DNA from: Ziziphus jujuba
Lineage: Eukaryota; Streptophyta; Magnoliopsida; Rosales; Rhamnaceae
Assembly (NCBI RefSeq): GCF_031755915.1
Contig: NC_083385.1
Location: 139,001-203,000 of the forward strand
DNA: 64,000 bases
Direction: 5' to 3'
Of the stretch, positions 50,818 to 61,527 are shown one piece after another; within the stretch, counting starts at the first letter, position 1; every line of letters begins with the position of its first letter. Below the pieces are notes generated by a model, which did no database searches, had not been told where the DNA came from, and saw only the letters and a program-made list of their open reading frames with translations. The position numbers and the translations under genes are program-made.

Positions 50818-53800
50818 ATGGCAGATTCTAGAATAAGAAGAGGAGATCCACCCTTCAGGATCAATGAGGAAGAGTCCGTAGCATTCCATGGCAATGTCCG
50901 AGCTACCGGGAGCGGAGACCAAGTGGACATGAGAGCTGTTTTGGAGTCAATCCAGCGGGTTAGTGCTCAAGTTGAGCATGTGAATCAAAGGATGGGAAGG
51001 CTAGAAGTTTCCCAAGCAATGCCGAACACAAGAAATAGGCAAGAATTCCATGGAGGACGAGGCCGAGGACGAGAAGGTCGCGAGAGACCGAGAGAGGAAT
51101 TTGATGAGGAGCCATTCGGTGGAGACTTTGAGGAAGGTATGGATGAAACTTTTGCTGTCCAAGATAGAGCTGGCCATAAGAGATATAGGAGGGAAGATAC
51201 AGATGATGATTTGGGAAATATCAAGGTTAACATCCCACCTTTTATGGGTAAAAGTGATCCCGAAGCTTATTTGGAGTGGGAAGAAAAGATGGAGATGATA
51301 TTTGACCGCCATAATTATTCGGAGGCTAAGAAGGTGAAATTGGCAGCAATGGAGTTTGGACATTATGCACTCCAATGGTGGACCAATGAGCAAAACATCC
51401 GAAGGAGAGTTGGTGATGACTTGATTACTACATGGTGACAAATGAAAGGAGCCATGCGGAAGCGATTCGTACCATCACACTATCATAGGTTGCTGCATCA
51501 AAGACTTCAATCTTTATCTCAAGGACATGGATCCGTGGAGGATTATTATAAGGAGATGGAGATGCTTATGATGAGATTGAACTTGAATGAAGATACGGAA
51601 GCAACCATGGCAAGGTTTCTTGGTGGTTTGAATCGTGAAATAGCCAATCAACTAGAATTGCAACAATATGTGGAATTGGAGGAGATGTTGCATGTGGCTA
51701 TTAAATTAGAGCATCAATTCAAGAGGAGGGGTGTAAGATCATGGTTTGGAGGTGTTTCCAACAGTGGAAGGTCCAATTCAAGTGGCTGGAGGAACAATCC
51801 CATCTATGAAAGCAAGCCAAAGCCGAAAGTCAAAGAAGAAAGTTCAAATTGGCCAAGAAAGGAGACTAGAACCGAATCTGTCCAAGCACCAAAGAATGAG
51901 GTAAAATTAGATCCTAAACCTTCTAGAACTCATGATGTTGTGTGTTTTAAGTGTCAGGGAGGAGGACACATCGCTAGCCAATGCTCGAATAGAAGAATCA
52001 TGGTGTTAAAGGGCAATGACGAGTTAGAATCGGAAAGTGAAGAAAGTGAGGATGAAGCCAAGCAAGAGAAGAAGGACTTGGAGGATGAACCCGAAACCTT
52101 ACAAGCATCCAATGCTGAATTAAACTTGCTTTCTAGGAGAGTACTTGCTGCATACAAAGATGAGGATGAAATTCAAAGAGAGAACATCTTCCACACCCGA
52201 TGTGAAATTCAAGGTAAGATTTGTAGTATGATTATTGATAGTGGAAGTTGTACAAATATAATTAGTAACATTGTAGTTGATAAATTAGGCTTAATAACTT
52301 TTAAACATCCAGAACCTTATAGATTACAATGGCTTAATGATGGTGGTGAAATAAAAGTAAATAAACAAGCCAAAATAAAATTTAATATAGGTAGATATGA
52401 GGATGTAGTTTTATGTGATATTGTACCCATGATTGCTGGACATATACTATTAGGTAAACCATGGCAATTTGATAAAGATGCTACTCATTTTGGTCGAGAA
52501 AATAGTATTGTTTTCAGGTTTAAAGGAAAGAAGGTCAAGCTGGAACCATTATCTCCTAAAGAAGTTTACAAAGACCAATTACAAATGCAACAAAGGAGAG
52601 AAGCCGAAAAGCTCAAGGAAAAAGCAAGTATGGCACCAACGACTTCACCATCCTTTCAAGAAGGTAAGAATGAGGTTGTTGATCAAGTTAAGGTTTCTAA
52701 GACTCATATTGAGTGGAAAGATCAAGCAAAAATCAAAAGAGAGGGGAAAGAGAGTGGCAAACCCGAGAGCTTGGAGAAGGAAGAAAAATTCGAAGGTTTG
52801 CACCAATCCAAGGGGGGAAAAGGAAAAGAAAGAAAAGAAAGGTCAAGTAGCAACTTTTATTTGAGTTTAGGGGATAATAATAAGGTTATTGAGTATAAGA
52901 AACCTTTGCTGGTCATGATTTACAAAGAAAATTATTTTAATGATCAAAGTAACTTTGAAGAACTTGAATTGCCAAGTTCAATGATTTCTCTTTTAAAGGA
53001 ATTTGGAGATGTCTTCCCAAATGAAGTTCCAAGTGGACTACCATCCAATCAAGAGGGAAAAGGTGAGCTTACTATCCAAGGTAAGTCTTCTAATACTCAG
53101 TGTGTGTGGAAAAATTTTAATAAAACCAAGAGTGAAAAATTTGGTGCAAAAGCTGAGAGTGAGGAAGGTGAGATGGCATTGAGTGAGAAAGGAAAAGGAA
53201 GACAAGAAAGGAAGAATATAAATTTTTATCTTAGCTTTGGTGATGTTAATAAAGTAATTATGAATAAGAAATCATTGCTGACCATGAATTTTAAAGATAC
53301 TTATTTAAAGATGTCTTTATTGCATAGAACTTTATCTGCATTGTTGAGAGCTTTACTTAGTGGCAATTTGAAAATTTGGGAAATATTGTTTGCTAACTTT
53401 AAAAAATGTAATTTTTACCATAATGAGCATGTATTTCTAGATTTTTTTGTAATAGTGTTTGACCCAGGAGAATTGGTTTGGTTGCACTTACAAAAGGAAT
53501 GGTTTCCTAAACAAAGAAAGTCAAAGCTCATGTCGCCTATGGATGGACTTTTTCAAGTTTTGGAGCCGAATAACAAGAATGCCTACAAGCTTGATTTACT
53601 GGGTGAGTATAACATGAGTGCTGCATTTAATGTTGCTGATTTAAATCCTTTTTCTGCAGGTGATGATCTTGATTTGAGGACAAATCCTTTTCAAGAGGAG
53701 GGGAATGATGTGATTCCGCCCGAGGCCGCTCAACCGATAACCCGCTGGGGTGCTGACTCGACACGGATGAAGACTAGGCCAATCACAAGAGCTCAAATTA

Positions 53801-53892
53801 AGAGATTTAAGGATAAACTGGGAGTATTTATACAGGAGGTAATCAATCTCAACAGATCTTGTCCATACTTGAAGATACAAAGCCTATTCTAA
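50818..53892 (+). pseudogene. Element G gag-protease-relic polyprotein, one in-frame TGA
   Basis: The start MADSRIRRGDPPFRINEEE at 50818 is chosen because it aligns with the gag starts of A and B. Gag core: KVNIPPFMGKSDPEAYLEW, HYALQWWTNEQ. A TGA at 51436-51438 follows TTW (CGA in A and B). Then RFLGGLNREIANQLEL and a complete CCHC knuckle (CFKCQGGGHIASQC), protease MIIDSGSCTNIIS and GHILLGKPW, and a charged linker with two FYLS-type units (about 52855 and 53224). Next come an integrase-core relic (53326-53382), an RT relic (53386-53454) and the integrase C-terminus (from 53455). It ends 187 nt inside the 3' LTR. Without the TGA the frame would be 1024 codons. Confidence 0.92.
53693..53705 (+). 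promoter_or_regulatory. Polypurine tract of element G
   Basis: AAGAGGAGGGGAA immediately before the 3' LTR. It lies within the coding frame. Confidence 0.92.
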
Positions 53893-54841
53893 GCATCCAA
53901 GTGGTGGAAGCCGATACGGACCCGGGTGACGGCTTTGGTACATTTTTGGAGTCCGGGAAGTATGAAATGGTTCCAATGCTTTATGGGTTCAATACATATG
54001 CCTAAGAGGTCATGGAATCATGTTGAAGCAGCCTTAAATGCAATCAAAAAGGGCTTGTACGGACAGCTTCAACAATTTGGCCGAATTTGCTGTATTGCTT
54101 GCTGGCTTTACTGTATTTTACTATATTAGCCTTTTCTTATTTTTCCAAGCATGGGCAACGTGTGGGCCTTCATATTCAGTTTATTTGGCATCCTACAAAG
54201 CATCTAGAAGCTGATTTGGAGCTTAATTTGGTCAAAGATTGGTAAAAGTCAACTTAGTCAAAAAGCTAGTATTATAGTTTCCTAATTTGATTCTAATTTT
54301 TGTTTTAGGAAATTACCATTACTTTTTTGTTTTTATTTATTTATTTTCTGGAAAAATAAGTTTAGGAAAGTTATTATTTTATTATTTTCATTGTAAATTA
54401 ATTAATTCCTAATTCAAAATAAAGGAATTAATTAATCCAAATTAGATTAGGAAAGGAGTGAGAATTTCGGCCACCATAGAACTCTTTATTATGTGGCCTG
54501 TTTTACCTAGGGTTTTTAAGGTTTACTTTGTTTCTTTCAAAGCCTATTTAAAGGCTTATTTTTCAATATGAATACAACTTTGATTTGATTAAGAAAATAC
54601 TTGTGAGATTAATTATCTCTTTGTTCTTTGAGAACACCTAAAACAACATTAGAGAATTGGTTGTTTTAGCTTGACTTATCAATAGGTTTTCCATCCCCTA
54701 TTGTGGCGTCTACATTATACCAAGGTTTCTAACCACAGGTTGGTTAGGGGTTGAGGTCCATTCCATTAGAACTTGAACTTAATTAAAGATCCGGGCTAAT
54801 ATAATACGGGTTTAGGAGCAGGTCGTCCTAGGTTCGTATCA
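53706..54841 (+). repeat. Element G 3' LTR
   Basis: 1136 bp, same length as the 5' LTR, ending TTCGTATCA next to the aatcg TSD. Confidence 0.96.
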
Positions 54842-54846
54842 AATCG
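54842..54846. repeat. Target-site duplication aatcg, right copy for element G
   Basis: Matches 48513-48517. rpl2 exon 2 resumes directly after it. Confidence 0.95.
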
Positions 54847-55157
54847 GCCATATTAAAATTACCTTCTGGGGAGGTCTATTTGATACCCAAAAACTGCTCA
54901 ACAATTGATGGACAAATGGGGAATGTTAGGGTGAACAAGAAAAGTTTGGGTACAGCCAAAATGTTGGCCAGGTAAGCATCCTGTAGTAAGAGGAGTAGTT
55001 ATGAACCCTGTAGACCATCCCCATGGAGTGGTGAAGGGAGGGCCCCAATTGGTAGAAAAAACCCGCAACCCCTTGGGGTTATCCTGCACTTAGAAGAAGA
55101 AGTAGAGAAAGGAATAAATATAGTGATAATTTGATTCTTCATCGCCATAGTAAATAG
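54847..55157 (+). pseudogene. rpl2: rpl2 exon 2, remainder after element G
   Basis: This continues the L2 C-terminus: [11 protein letters not shown], then [15 protein letters not shown] sequence and [17 protein letters not shown] with a TAG at 55155-55157. Several frameshifts. Together with 47329-48517 it forms one rpl2 copy interrupted only by G. Confidence 0.9.
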
Positions 55158-55206
55158 AATTTGTTTGTTCGTCTTTACAAATAAAAAAAAAAAGGAGTAA
55201 TTAATT

Positions 55207-55318
55207 GTGACACATTCACTAAAAAAAAATAAATACTTTTGTAGTGAATCATTTATTAAGAAAAATAAATACACTTAACATAAAATCAGAAAAAGAAATA
55301 ATAGTCACTTGGTCCCGT
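55207..55318 (+). pseudogene. rps19: psi-rps19, 5' fragment at the IR/large-single-copy edge
   Basis: The GTG start at 55207 and VT-SLKK...[16 protein letters not shown] sequence to IIVTWS match the start of plastid S19. Homology stops at about 55318, followed by a short spacer and trnH. A truncated rps19 beside trnH is the normal layout at the IRa/large-single-copy junction in many eudicots. Confidence 0.8.
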
Positions 55319-55451
55319 TTAGTTGATACTTCAACTTAAATTTTAAAATTTTTCTTTATTTAGTTAACATGTATAGTATATTTAGTCAATATATATAGTA
55401 TATATAGTTAACTATTTTAATATTTTTAATATTTTTTTGTTTTTCATTTAA

Positions 55452-55484
<33 letters not shown>

Positions 55485-55486
55485 TG
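55319..55486. other. AT-rich spacer with TA microsatellite before trnH
   Basis: AT-rich sequence with TA-type tracts. The longest run of TA repeats is 55460-55485. No gene. Confidence 0.75.
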
Positions 55487-55562
55487 GGAGAACGATGGGA
55501 ATTGAACCCCACGCATGATGGATTCACAATCCACTGCCTTGATCCACTTGGCTACATCAGCC
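55487..55562 (-). pseudogene. trnH-GUG: trnH-GUG, decayed
   Basis: Plastid tRNA-His match on the minus strand: TGTAGCCAAGTGGATCAAGG, the GTG anticodon kept in GATTGTGAATCC, and GGTTCAATTCCCATCG. Small changes occur at both acceptor ends and a G is inserted before the T-arm. psbA, the next plastid gene, is not found beyond it, so the plastid segment ends shortly after. Confidence 0.88.
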
Positions 55563-56347
55563 CCTATTACAAATTACAAACAAATAGGTCAATTTACACC
55601 ATTTATCATTTTTTTTTTCGTTTCTCAAACTAACAGAAGAAAAAATGGAATTGAAACCTTTAAATTTAAATGTAAAATAAAAAAAATTGAAAAGAGGATA
55701 TCGAAAACAAAAATTTCTACATCACGAAAGTATGGGTATGTTGAAGTAAAGATGAAGGGAGAAAGCATTCTCTGTTCACCAATCCGATCTTCTTTCAAAA
55801 GCTGGTAGAGAATAGGCTTTGATGCTAGAGGAGAGATAATTGCTTTTTTGGAGAAGCATAAAAACAAGCTCCTGCTCATGAAGCCCTTTTAGGTGCAGAT
55901 GAATAAACATGCAGTTTAGCTTTGGACTCGAGCTTGTGATCCTTCTCTAAAAAATAGCTTTAGCACCATTTCACATTTTCAACTGTAGAGGGCAGTTTAT
56001 GACCTTCCAATTTTCCAGTGAAACTGGGGACCAAAAGGTCATGAGAGATAGCAAAAAGATGCATCCATTTCTAGGCTAATTCAGTGTCTTATGGATGCTA
56101 TCTATGAGGTAGTTATAGATGCCCCTTAGGCGCTCTGTTGGGTCTTTTAAAAGGACTCAATCAAAGGGCATAAAACAAATGGAAGGAAAGCCAGCTATTT
56201 TTATGAGGTTGGGTTTTGAGATGAGAGTAGGATACACACACGTCGAAGAAATCCATTGTCTAGAGATAGTGGAGTGATCTCAAAGAGTTTTCTATTTTCA
56301 TATTTATACATATAGTTTTTCAAATCAAATCAAACTATATGTCTTTC
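55563..56347. other. Unrecognised DNA between the plastid segment and element D
   Basis: The first few dozen bases could be trnH-psbA spacer. After that I recognise neither plastid nor element sequence. Only short unconvincing open frames. Probably nuclear flank. Confidence 0.5.
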
Positions 56348-56463
56348 TCGTTTGTTTCCATTCAACAACAACAAGTCTCAGCTCTGTACATTCCTAGAAA
56401 TTTCATCGTTTGTTTCCACTCAACAACAACAAGTCTCAGCTCTGTACATTCCTAGAAATTTCA
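56348..56463 (+). repeat. Tandem duplication, 58-bp unit, two copies
   Basis: The unit beginning TCGTTTGTTTCCA(T/C)TCAAC and ending at CTAGAAATTTCA occurs at 56348-56405 and 56406-56463 with one visible substitution. It lies just upstream of the element D insertion site. Confidence 0.92.
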
Positions 56464-56474
56464 CGAAATTCAGA

Positions 56475-56479
56475 TTTGG
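56475..56479. repeat. Target-site duplication tttgg, left copy for element D
   Basis: Matches 60008-60012 next to the other end of element D. Confidence 0.92.
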
Positions 56480-56875
56480 TGATGTGATTCCGCCCGAGCC
56501 CGCTCCACCGATAATCCGCTGTGGTGCTGACTCGACACAGATGAAGACTAGGCCAATCACAAGAGTTCAAATTAAGAGATTTAAGGAAAACCTGGGAGTA
56601 TTTATACAGGCTGTAATCAATCTCAACAGAGCTTGTCCATACTTGAAGATACAAAGCCTATTCTAAGCATCCAAGTGGTGGAAGCCGATACGGACCCGGG
56701 TGACGATTTTGGTACATTTTTGGAACCCGGGAAGCATGAAATGGTTCCAATGCTTTATGGGTTCAATACATATGCCTAAAAGGTCATGGAATCAAGTTAA
56801 AGCAGCCTCAAATGCAATCAAAAAGGGCTTGTACGGACAGCATCAACAATTTGGCCGAATTTGCTGTATTGCTTG
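56480..56875 (+). repeat. Element D 5' LTR, truncated
   Basis: Begins TGATGTGATTCCG and runs to TTGCTGTATTGCTTG, then is fused to internal gag sequence at 56876. Confidence 0.92.
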
Positions 56876-59059
56876 GAGCATCAATTCAAGAGGAGGGGTG
56901 TAAGATCATGGTTTGGAGGTGTTTCCAACAGTGGAAGGTCCAATTCAAGTGGCTGGAGGAACAATCCCATCTATGAAAGCAAGCCAAAGCCGAAAGTCAA
57001 AGAAGAAAGTTCAAATTGGCCAAGGAAGGAGACTAGAACCGAATCTGTCCAAGCACTAAAGAATGAGGTAAAATTAGATCCTAAACCTTCTAGAACTCAT
57101 GATGTGGTGTGTTTTAAGTGCTAGGGAGGAGGACACATTGCTAGCCAATGCCCAAGTAGAAGAATCATAGTGTTAAACGACAATGGCGAGCTAGAATCGG
57201 AAAGTGAAGAAAGTGAGAATGAAGCCAAGCAAGAGGAGGAGGACTTGGAGGATGAACCTGAAACCTTGCAAGCATCCAATGCGGAATTAAACTTGCTTTC
57301 GAGGAGAGTACTTGCTGCATACAAAGATGAGGATGAAATTCAAAGAGAGAACATCTTCCACACCCGATGTGAAATTCAAGGTAAGATTTGTAGTATGATT
57401 ATTGATAGTAGAAATTGTACAAATGTAATTAGTAATCTTGTAGTTGATAAATTGGGCTTAATAACTATTAAACATCCAGAACCTTATAGATTACAATGGC
57501 TTAATGATAGTGGTGAAATAAAAGTGAATAAATAAGCCAAAGTAAAATTTAATATAGGTAGATATGAGGATGTAGTTTTATGTGATATTGTACCCATGAT
57601 TGCTGGACATATACTATTAGGTAGACCATGGCAATTTGATAAAGATGCTACTCATTTTGGTCGAGAAAATAGTATTGTTTTCAGGTTTAAAGGGAAGAAG
57701 GTCAAGTTGGAACCATTATCTCCTAAAGAGGTTTACAAAGACCAATTACAAATGCAATAAAGGAGAGAAGCCGAAAAGCTCAAGGAAAAAGCAAGTATGG
57801 CACCAACGGCTTCACCATCCTTTCAAGAAGGTAAGAATGAGGTTGTTGATCAAGGTAAGGTTTCTAAGACTCATATTGAGTGGAAAGATCAAGGAAAAGC
57901 CGAAAGAGAGGGGAACGAAAGTGGCAAACCCGAGAGCTTGGAGAAGGAAGAGAAATCCGAAGGTTTGCGCCAATCCAAGGGAAAAAAAGAAAAAGAAAGA
58001 AAAGAAAGGTTAAATAGCAATTTTTATTTGAGTTTAGGGGATTTTAATAAGGTTATTGAGTGTAAGAAACCTTTACTGGTCATGATTTATAAAGAAAATT
58101 ATTTTAATGATCAAACTAACATTGAAGAACTTGAATTGCCAAGTTCATTGATTTCTCTTTTGAAGGAATTTAGAGATGTCTTCCCAAATGAAATTCCAAG
58201 TGGACTACCATCCAATCAAGAGGGAAAAGGTGAGCTTGTTGTCCAAGGTAAGTCTTCTAATACTCAGGTTGTGTGGAAAAATTTTAATAAAACCAAGAGT
58301 GCGAAATTTGGTGCAAAAGCCGAGAGTGAGGAAGGTGAGATGGTCGTGAGTGAGAAAGGAAAAGGAAGACAAGAAAGGAAAAATATAAATTTTTATCTTA
58401 GCTTTGGTGATGTTCATAAAGTAATTATGAATAAGAAATCATTGCTGACCATGAATTTTAAAGATACTTATTTAAAGATGTCTTTATTGCATAGGACTTT
58501 ATCTGCATTGTTGAGAGCTTTACTTAGTGGCAATTTGAAAATTGGGAAAATATTGTTTGCTAACTTTAAAAAGTGTAATTTTTACCATAATGAGCATGTA
58601 TGTCTAGATTTTGTTGTAATAGTATTTGACCCAGGAGAATTGGTTTGGTTGCACTTATGAAAGGAAAGGTTTCCTAATCAAAGAAAGTCAAAGCTCATGC
58701 CGCCTATGGATGGACCTTTTCAAGTTTTGGAGCCGACTAACAAGAATGCCTACAAGGCTGATTTACCAGGTGAGTATAACATGAGTACTGCATTTAATGT
58801 TGCTGATTTAACTCCTTTTTCTGCAGGTGATAATCTTGATTTGAGGACAAATCCTTTTCAAGAGGAGGGGAATGATGTGATTCCGCCCGAGCCCGCTCCA
58901 CCGATAACCCGCTGTGGTGCTGACTCGACACGGATGAAGACTAGGCCAATCACAAGAGCTCAAATTAAGAGATTTAAGGACAAACTGGGAGTATTTATAC
59001 AGGGGGTAATCAATCTCAACAGAGCTTGTCCATACTTGAAGATACAAAGCCTATTCTAA
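56876..59059 (+). pseudogene. Element D gag end, protease and scrambled pol relic, four nonsense codons
   Basis: A single frame from EHQFKRRGVRSWF to a stop 187 nt into the 3' LTR. It is exactly 2184 nt, the same as the matching span in G, so there is no net indel. Stops: TAG inside the zinc knuckle (57122), TAA at 57533 and 57758, TGA at 58658. The protease DSG motif is changed to DSR (IIDSRNCTNVIS), so it would be inactive. The integrase-core, RT and integrase-C relics occur in the same order as in G and B. Confidence 0.9.
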
Positions 59060-60007
59060 GCATCCAAGTGGTGGAAGCCGATACGGACCCGGGTGACGAT
59101 TTTGGTACATTTTTGGAGTTCGGGAAGCATGAAATGGTTCCAATGCTTTATGGGTTCAATACATATGCCTAAGAGGTCATGGAATCAAGTTAAAGCAGCC
59201 TCAAATGCAATCAAAAAGGGCTTGTACGGACAGCATCAACAATTTGGCCGAATTTGCTGTATTGCTTGCTGGCTTTACTATATTTTATTGTATTAGCCTT
59301 TTCTTATTTTTCCAAGCATGGGCAACGTGTGGGACTTCATATTCAGCTTATTTGGCATCCTAAAAAGAATCTAGAAGCTGATTTGAAGCTCAAAGAGGTC
59401 AAAGATTGATCAAAGTGAACTTGATCAAAAGGCTAGCATTTTTTAGTTTCCTAATTTGTTTTTACTTTTTGTTTTAGGAAACTACCATTACTTTTTGGCA
59501 TTTATTTATTTATTTTCTGGACAAATAACTTTAGTAAGGTTTTTATTTTATTCTTTCCATTGTAAATTAACTAATTCCTAATTTAATATGAAGGAATTAA
59601 TTAATCAAACTTAGATGAGGAAAGGAAGTATAGTTTCGGCCAACTAGGTTTCTTTATGTGTGGTGGCTGGTTTTCTTTAATTTTAGGGTTTTATTTCGTG
59701 GCTTTGTAGCCTATTTAAAGGCTTATTTTTCAATATGAATACAACTTTGATTTGATTAAGAAAATACTTGTGAGATTAATTATCTCTTTGTTCTTTGAGA
59801 ACACCTAAAACACCATTAGAAAATTGGTTTTTTTAGCTTGACTTATCAATAGGTTTTCCATCCCCTATTGTGGCGTCTACATTATACCGAGGTTTCTAAC
59901 CATAGGTTGGTTAGGGGTTGAGGTCCATTCCATTAGAGCTTGAACTTAATTAAGATCCGGGCTAATATAATACGGGTTTAGGAGCAGGTCGTCCTAGGTT
60001 CGTATCA
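58873..60007 (+). repeat. Element D 3' LTR
   Basis: 1135 bp, TG...CA. Its second half is closer to the LTRs of B than to those of G around the TATA-like motif (59705-59718). Confidence 0.92.
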
Positions 60008-60012
60008 TTTGG
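60008..60012. repeat. Target-site duplication tttgg, right copy for element D
   Basis: Pairs with 56475-56479. Confidence 0.92.
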
Positions 60013-60360
60013 CCGAAAAAGAAGCAACGCTATGGATACCATGAGCGATCACCATCGATAAAGAAGAATCTTTCTAGATCACTTCAGGTCAGTAAGGCCT
60101 TCAAGCATCCAAAATACGATGGGGTTTTAAATGACATAGCGTTCCTGATACAAAATGATGACTTCTTCAGAAAAACCAAGTTATTCAAGTTCTTTTTGGC
60201 AAAGAAGTCCCACTCTGATGGCCCGATGAGTCATCTACTTAAAAGGACCCTCCCTACAGTGTGCCCCTCCTTGAATTATTCAGTCATGCAATACTTATTG
60301 AATAAAAATAAAAAAAAATGTATTTCAAATTTTTATTTTTTGCCATTCATTGCCTGCAGG
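60013..60360. other. Unrecognised DNA between elements D and F
   Basis: Presumably the continuation of the pre-insertion flank at 55563-56479. No long frame and no family recognised. Confidence 0.5.
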
Positions 60361-60836
60361 TGAAGAAAATCTGCCCGTGCTCGCATAACCAACAACCCGC
60401 TGGGGTGCTAACCCGATACAGATGAAGATCGAGTCTATTACTAGGACTCAAACTAAGAGATTTAAAGACAACCTGGATGCTTTGATACAGGGAGTAATTA
60501 ATTCTCAAAAGGGCTTGACAATACCTGAAGATACAAGACTCTTTTAAGCATCCAAGTGGTGGAGATCGATACGTACCCGTGTAGCTGTTTCGTGCAAATT
60601 TGGACTCTGGGCAGCAAGGAATGGTTCCAACACTTCATGAACTCAATGAATATCATTAAAAGGACATGGAATCCAGCCAAGTAAGAATCAAAATCATCTA
60701 AAAAGGACTTGTACAGACAGCATCTCAATTTGGCAAAAAATGTGTTATTTAGCCACTGACTTTGACTTTTCTTCTTTTTTGACTTATTCCTATCACGAGG
60801 CAACGTGTGGGAATCATTATTAATCATATTTGGCAT

Positions 60837-61527
60837 CTTAAATGGAATATGGAAGCTGATTTGGAGCCTCAAAACTCTGGAGATTGTGATGTGATTCCAC
60901 CCGAGCCAGCTCTACTGATAACCCGCTGGGGTGCTGACCCGACACGGATGAAGACTAGGCCAATCACAAGAGCTCAAATGAAGAGATTTAAGGACAACCT
61001 GGGAGTATTTATATAGGGGGTAATCAATCTCAACAGAGCTTGTCCATACTTGAAGATACAAAGCCTATTCTAAGCATCCAAGTGGTGGAAGCCGATACGG
61101 ACCCGGGTGACGATTTTGGTACATTTTTGGAGTCCGGGAAGCATGAAATGGTTCCAATGCTTTATGGGTTCAATACATATGCCTAAGAGGTCATGGAATC
61201 AAGTTAAATCAGCCTCAAATGCAATCAAAAAGGGCTTGTACGGACAGCATCAACAATTTGGCCGAATTTGCTGTATTGCTTGCTGGCTTTACTATATTTT
61301 ATAGTATTAGCCTTTTCTTATTTTTCCAAGCATGGGCAACGTGTGGGACTTCATATTCAGCTTATTTGGCATCCTAAAAAGAATCTAGAAGCTGATTTGA
61401 AGCTCAAAGAGGTCAAAGATTGATCAAAGTGAACTTGATCAAAAGGCTAGCATTTTTTAGTTTCCTAATTTGTTTTTACTTTTTATTTTAGGAAACTACC
61501 ATTACTTTTTGGCTTTTATTTATTTAT
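60837..61527 (+). repeat. 691-bp tandem duplication unit (first copy) spanning the F/E boundary
   Basis: The about 50 bp of F flank plus the E LTR start recur from 61528. The first copy from about 61095 on is nearly identical to the D 3' LTR (59090-59510), whereas the second copy is a different LTR variant there. Confidence 0.82.

Larger units (their letters stand above)
48518..54841 (+). mobile_element. Element G: complete non-autonomous Ty3/gypsy retrotransposon in rpl2
   Basis: 6324 bp with two 1136-bp LTRs (48518-49653, 53706-54841), primer site 49656-49667, leader, one polyprotein frame 50818-53892 with a single nonsense codon, polypurine tract 53693-53705 and a perfect 5-bp TSD. The LTRs differ at roughly 20-odd positions by eye (about 98% identical). 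It encodes gag, zinc knuckle and protease but no working RT, RNase H or integrase, so it would need enzymes in trans. It is the best-preserved member of the family in the window. Confidence 0.96.
56480..60007 (+). mobile_element. Element D: internally deleted member of the non-autonomous family
   Basis: 3528 bp with a tttgg TSD. It keeps the first 396 bp of the 5' LTR (56480-56875), then jumps straight into gag at EHQFKRRG, losing the rest of the LTR, primer site, leader and most of gag. The remainder matches G base for base in layout, through the polypurine tract (58860-58872) and a complete 3' LTR (58873-60007). Without a primer site it can no longer be copied. Confidence 0.94.

Noticed and set aside
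55563..56347. psbA following trnH as in native plastid order
   Set aside because: No D1 protein sequence is recognisable on either strand. The plastid segment appears to end shortly after trnH.
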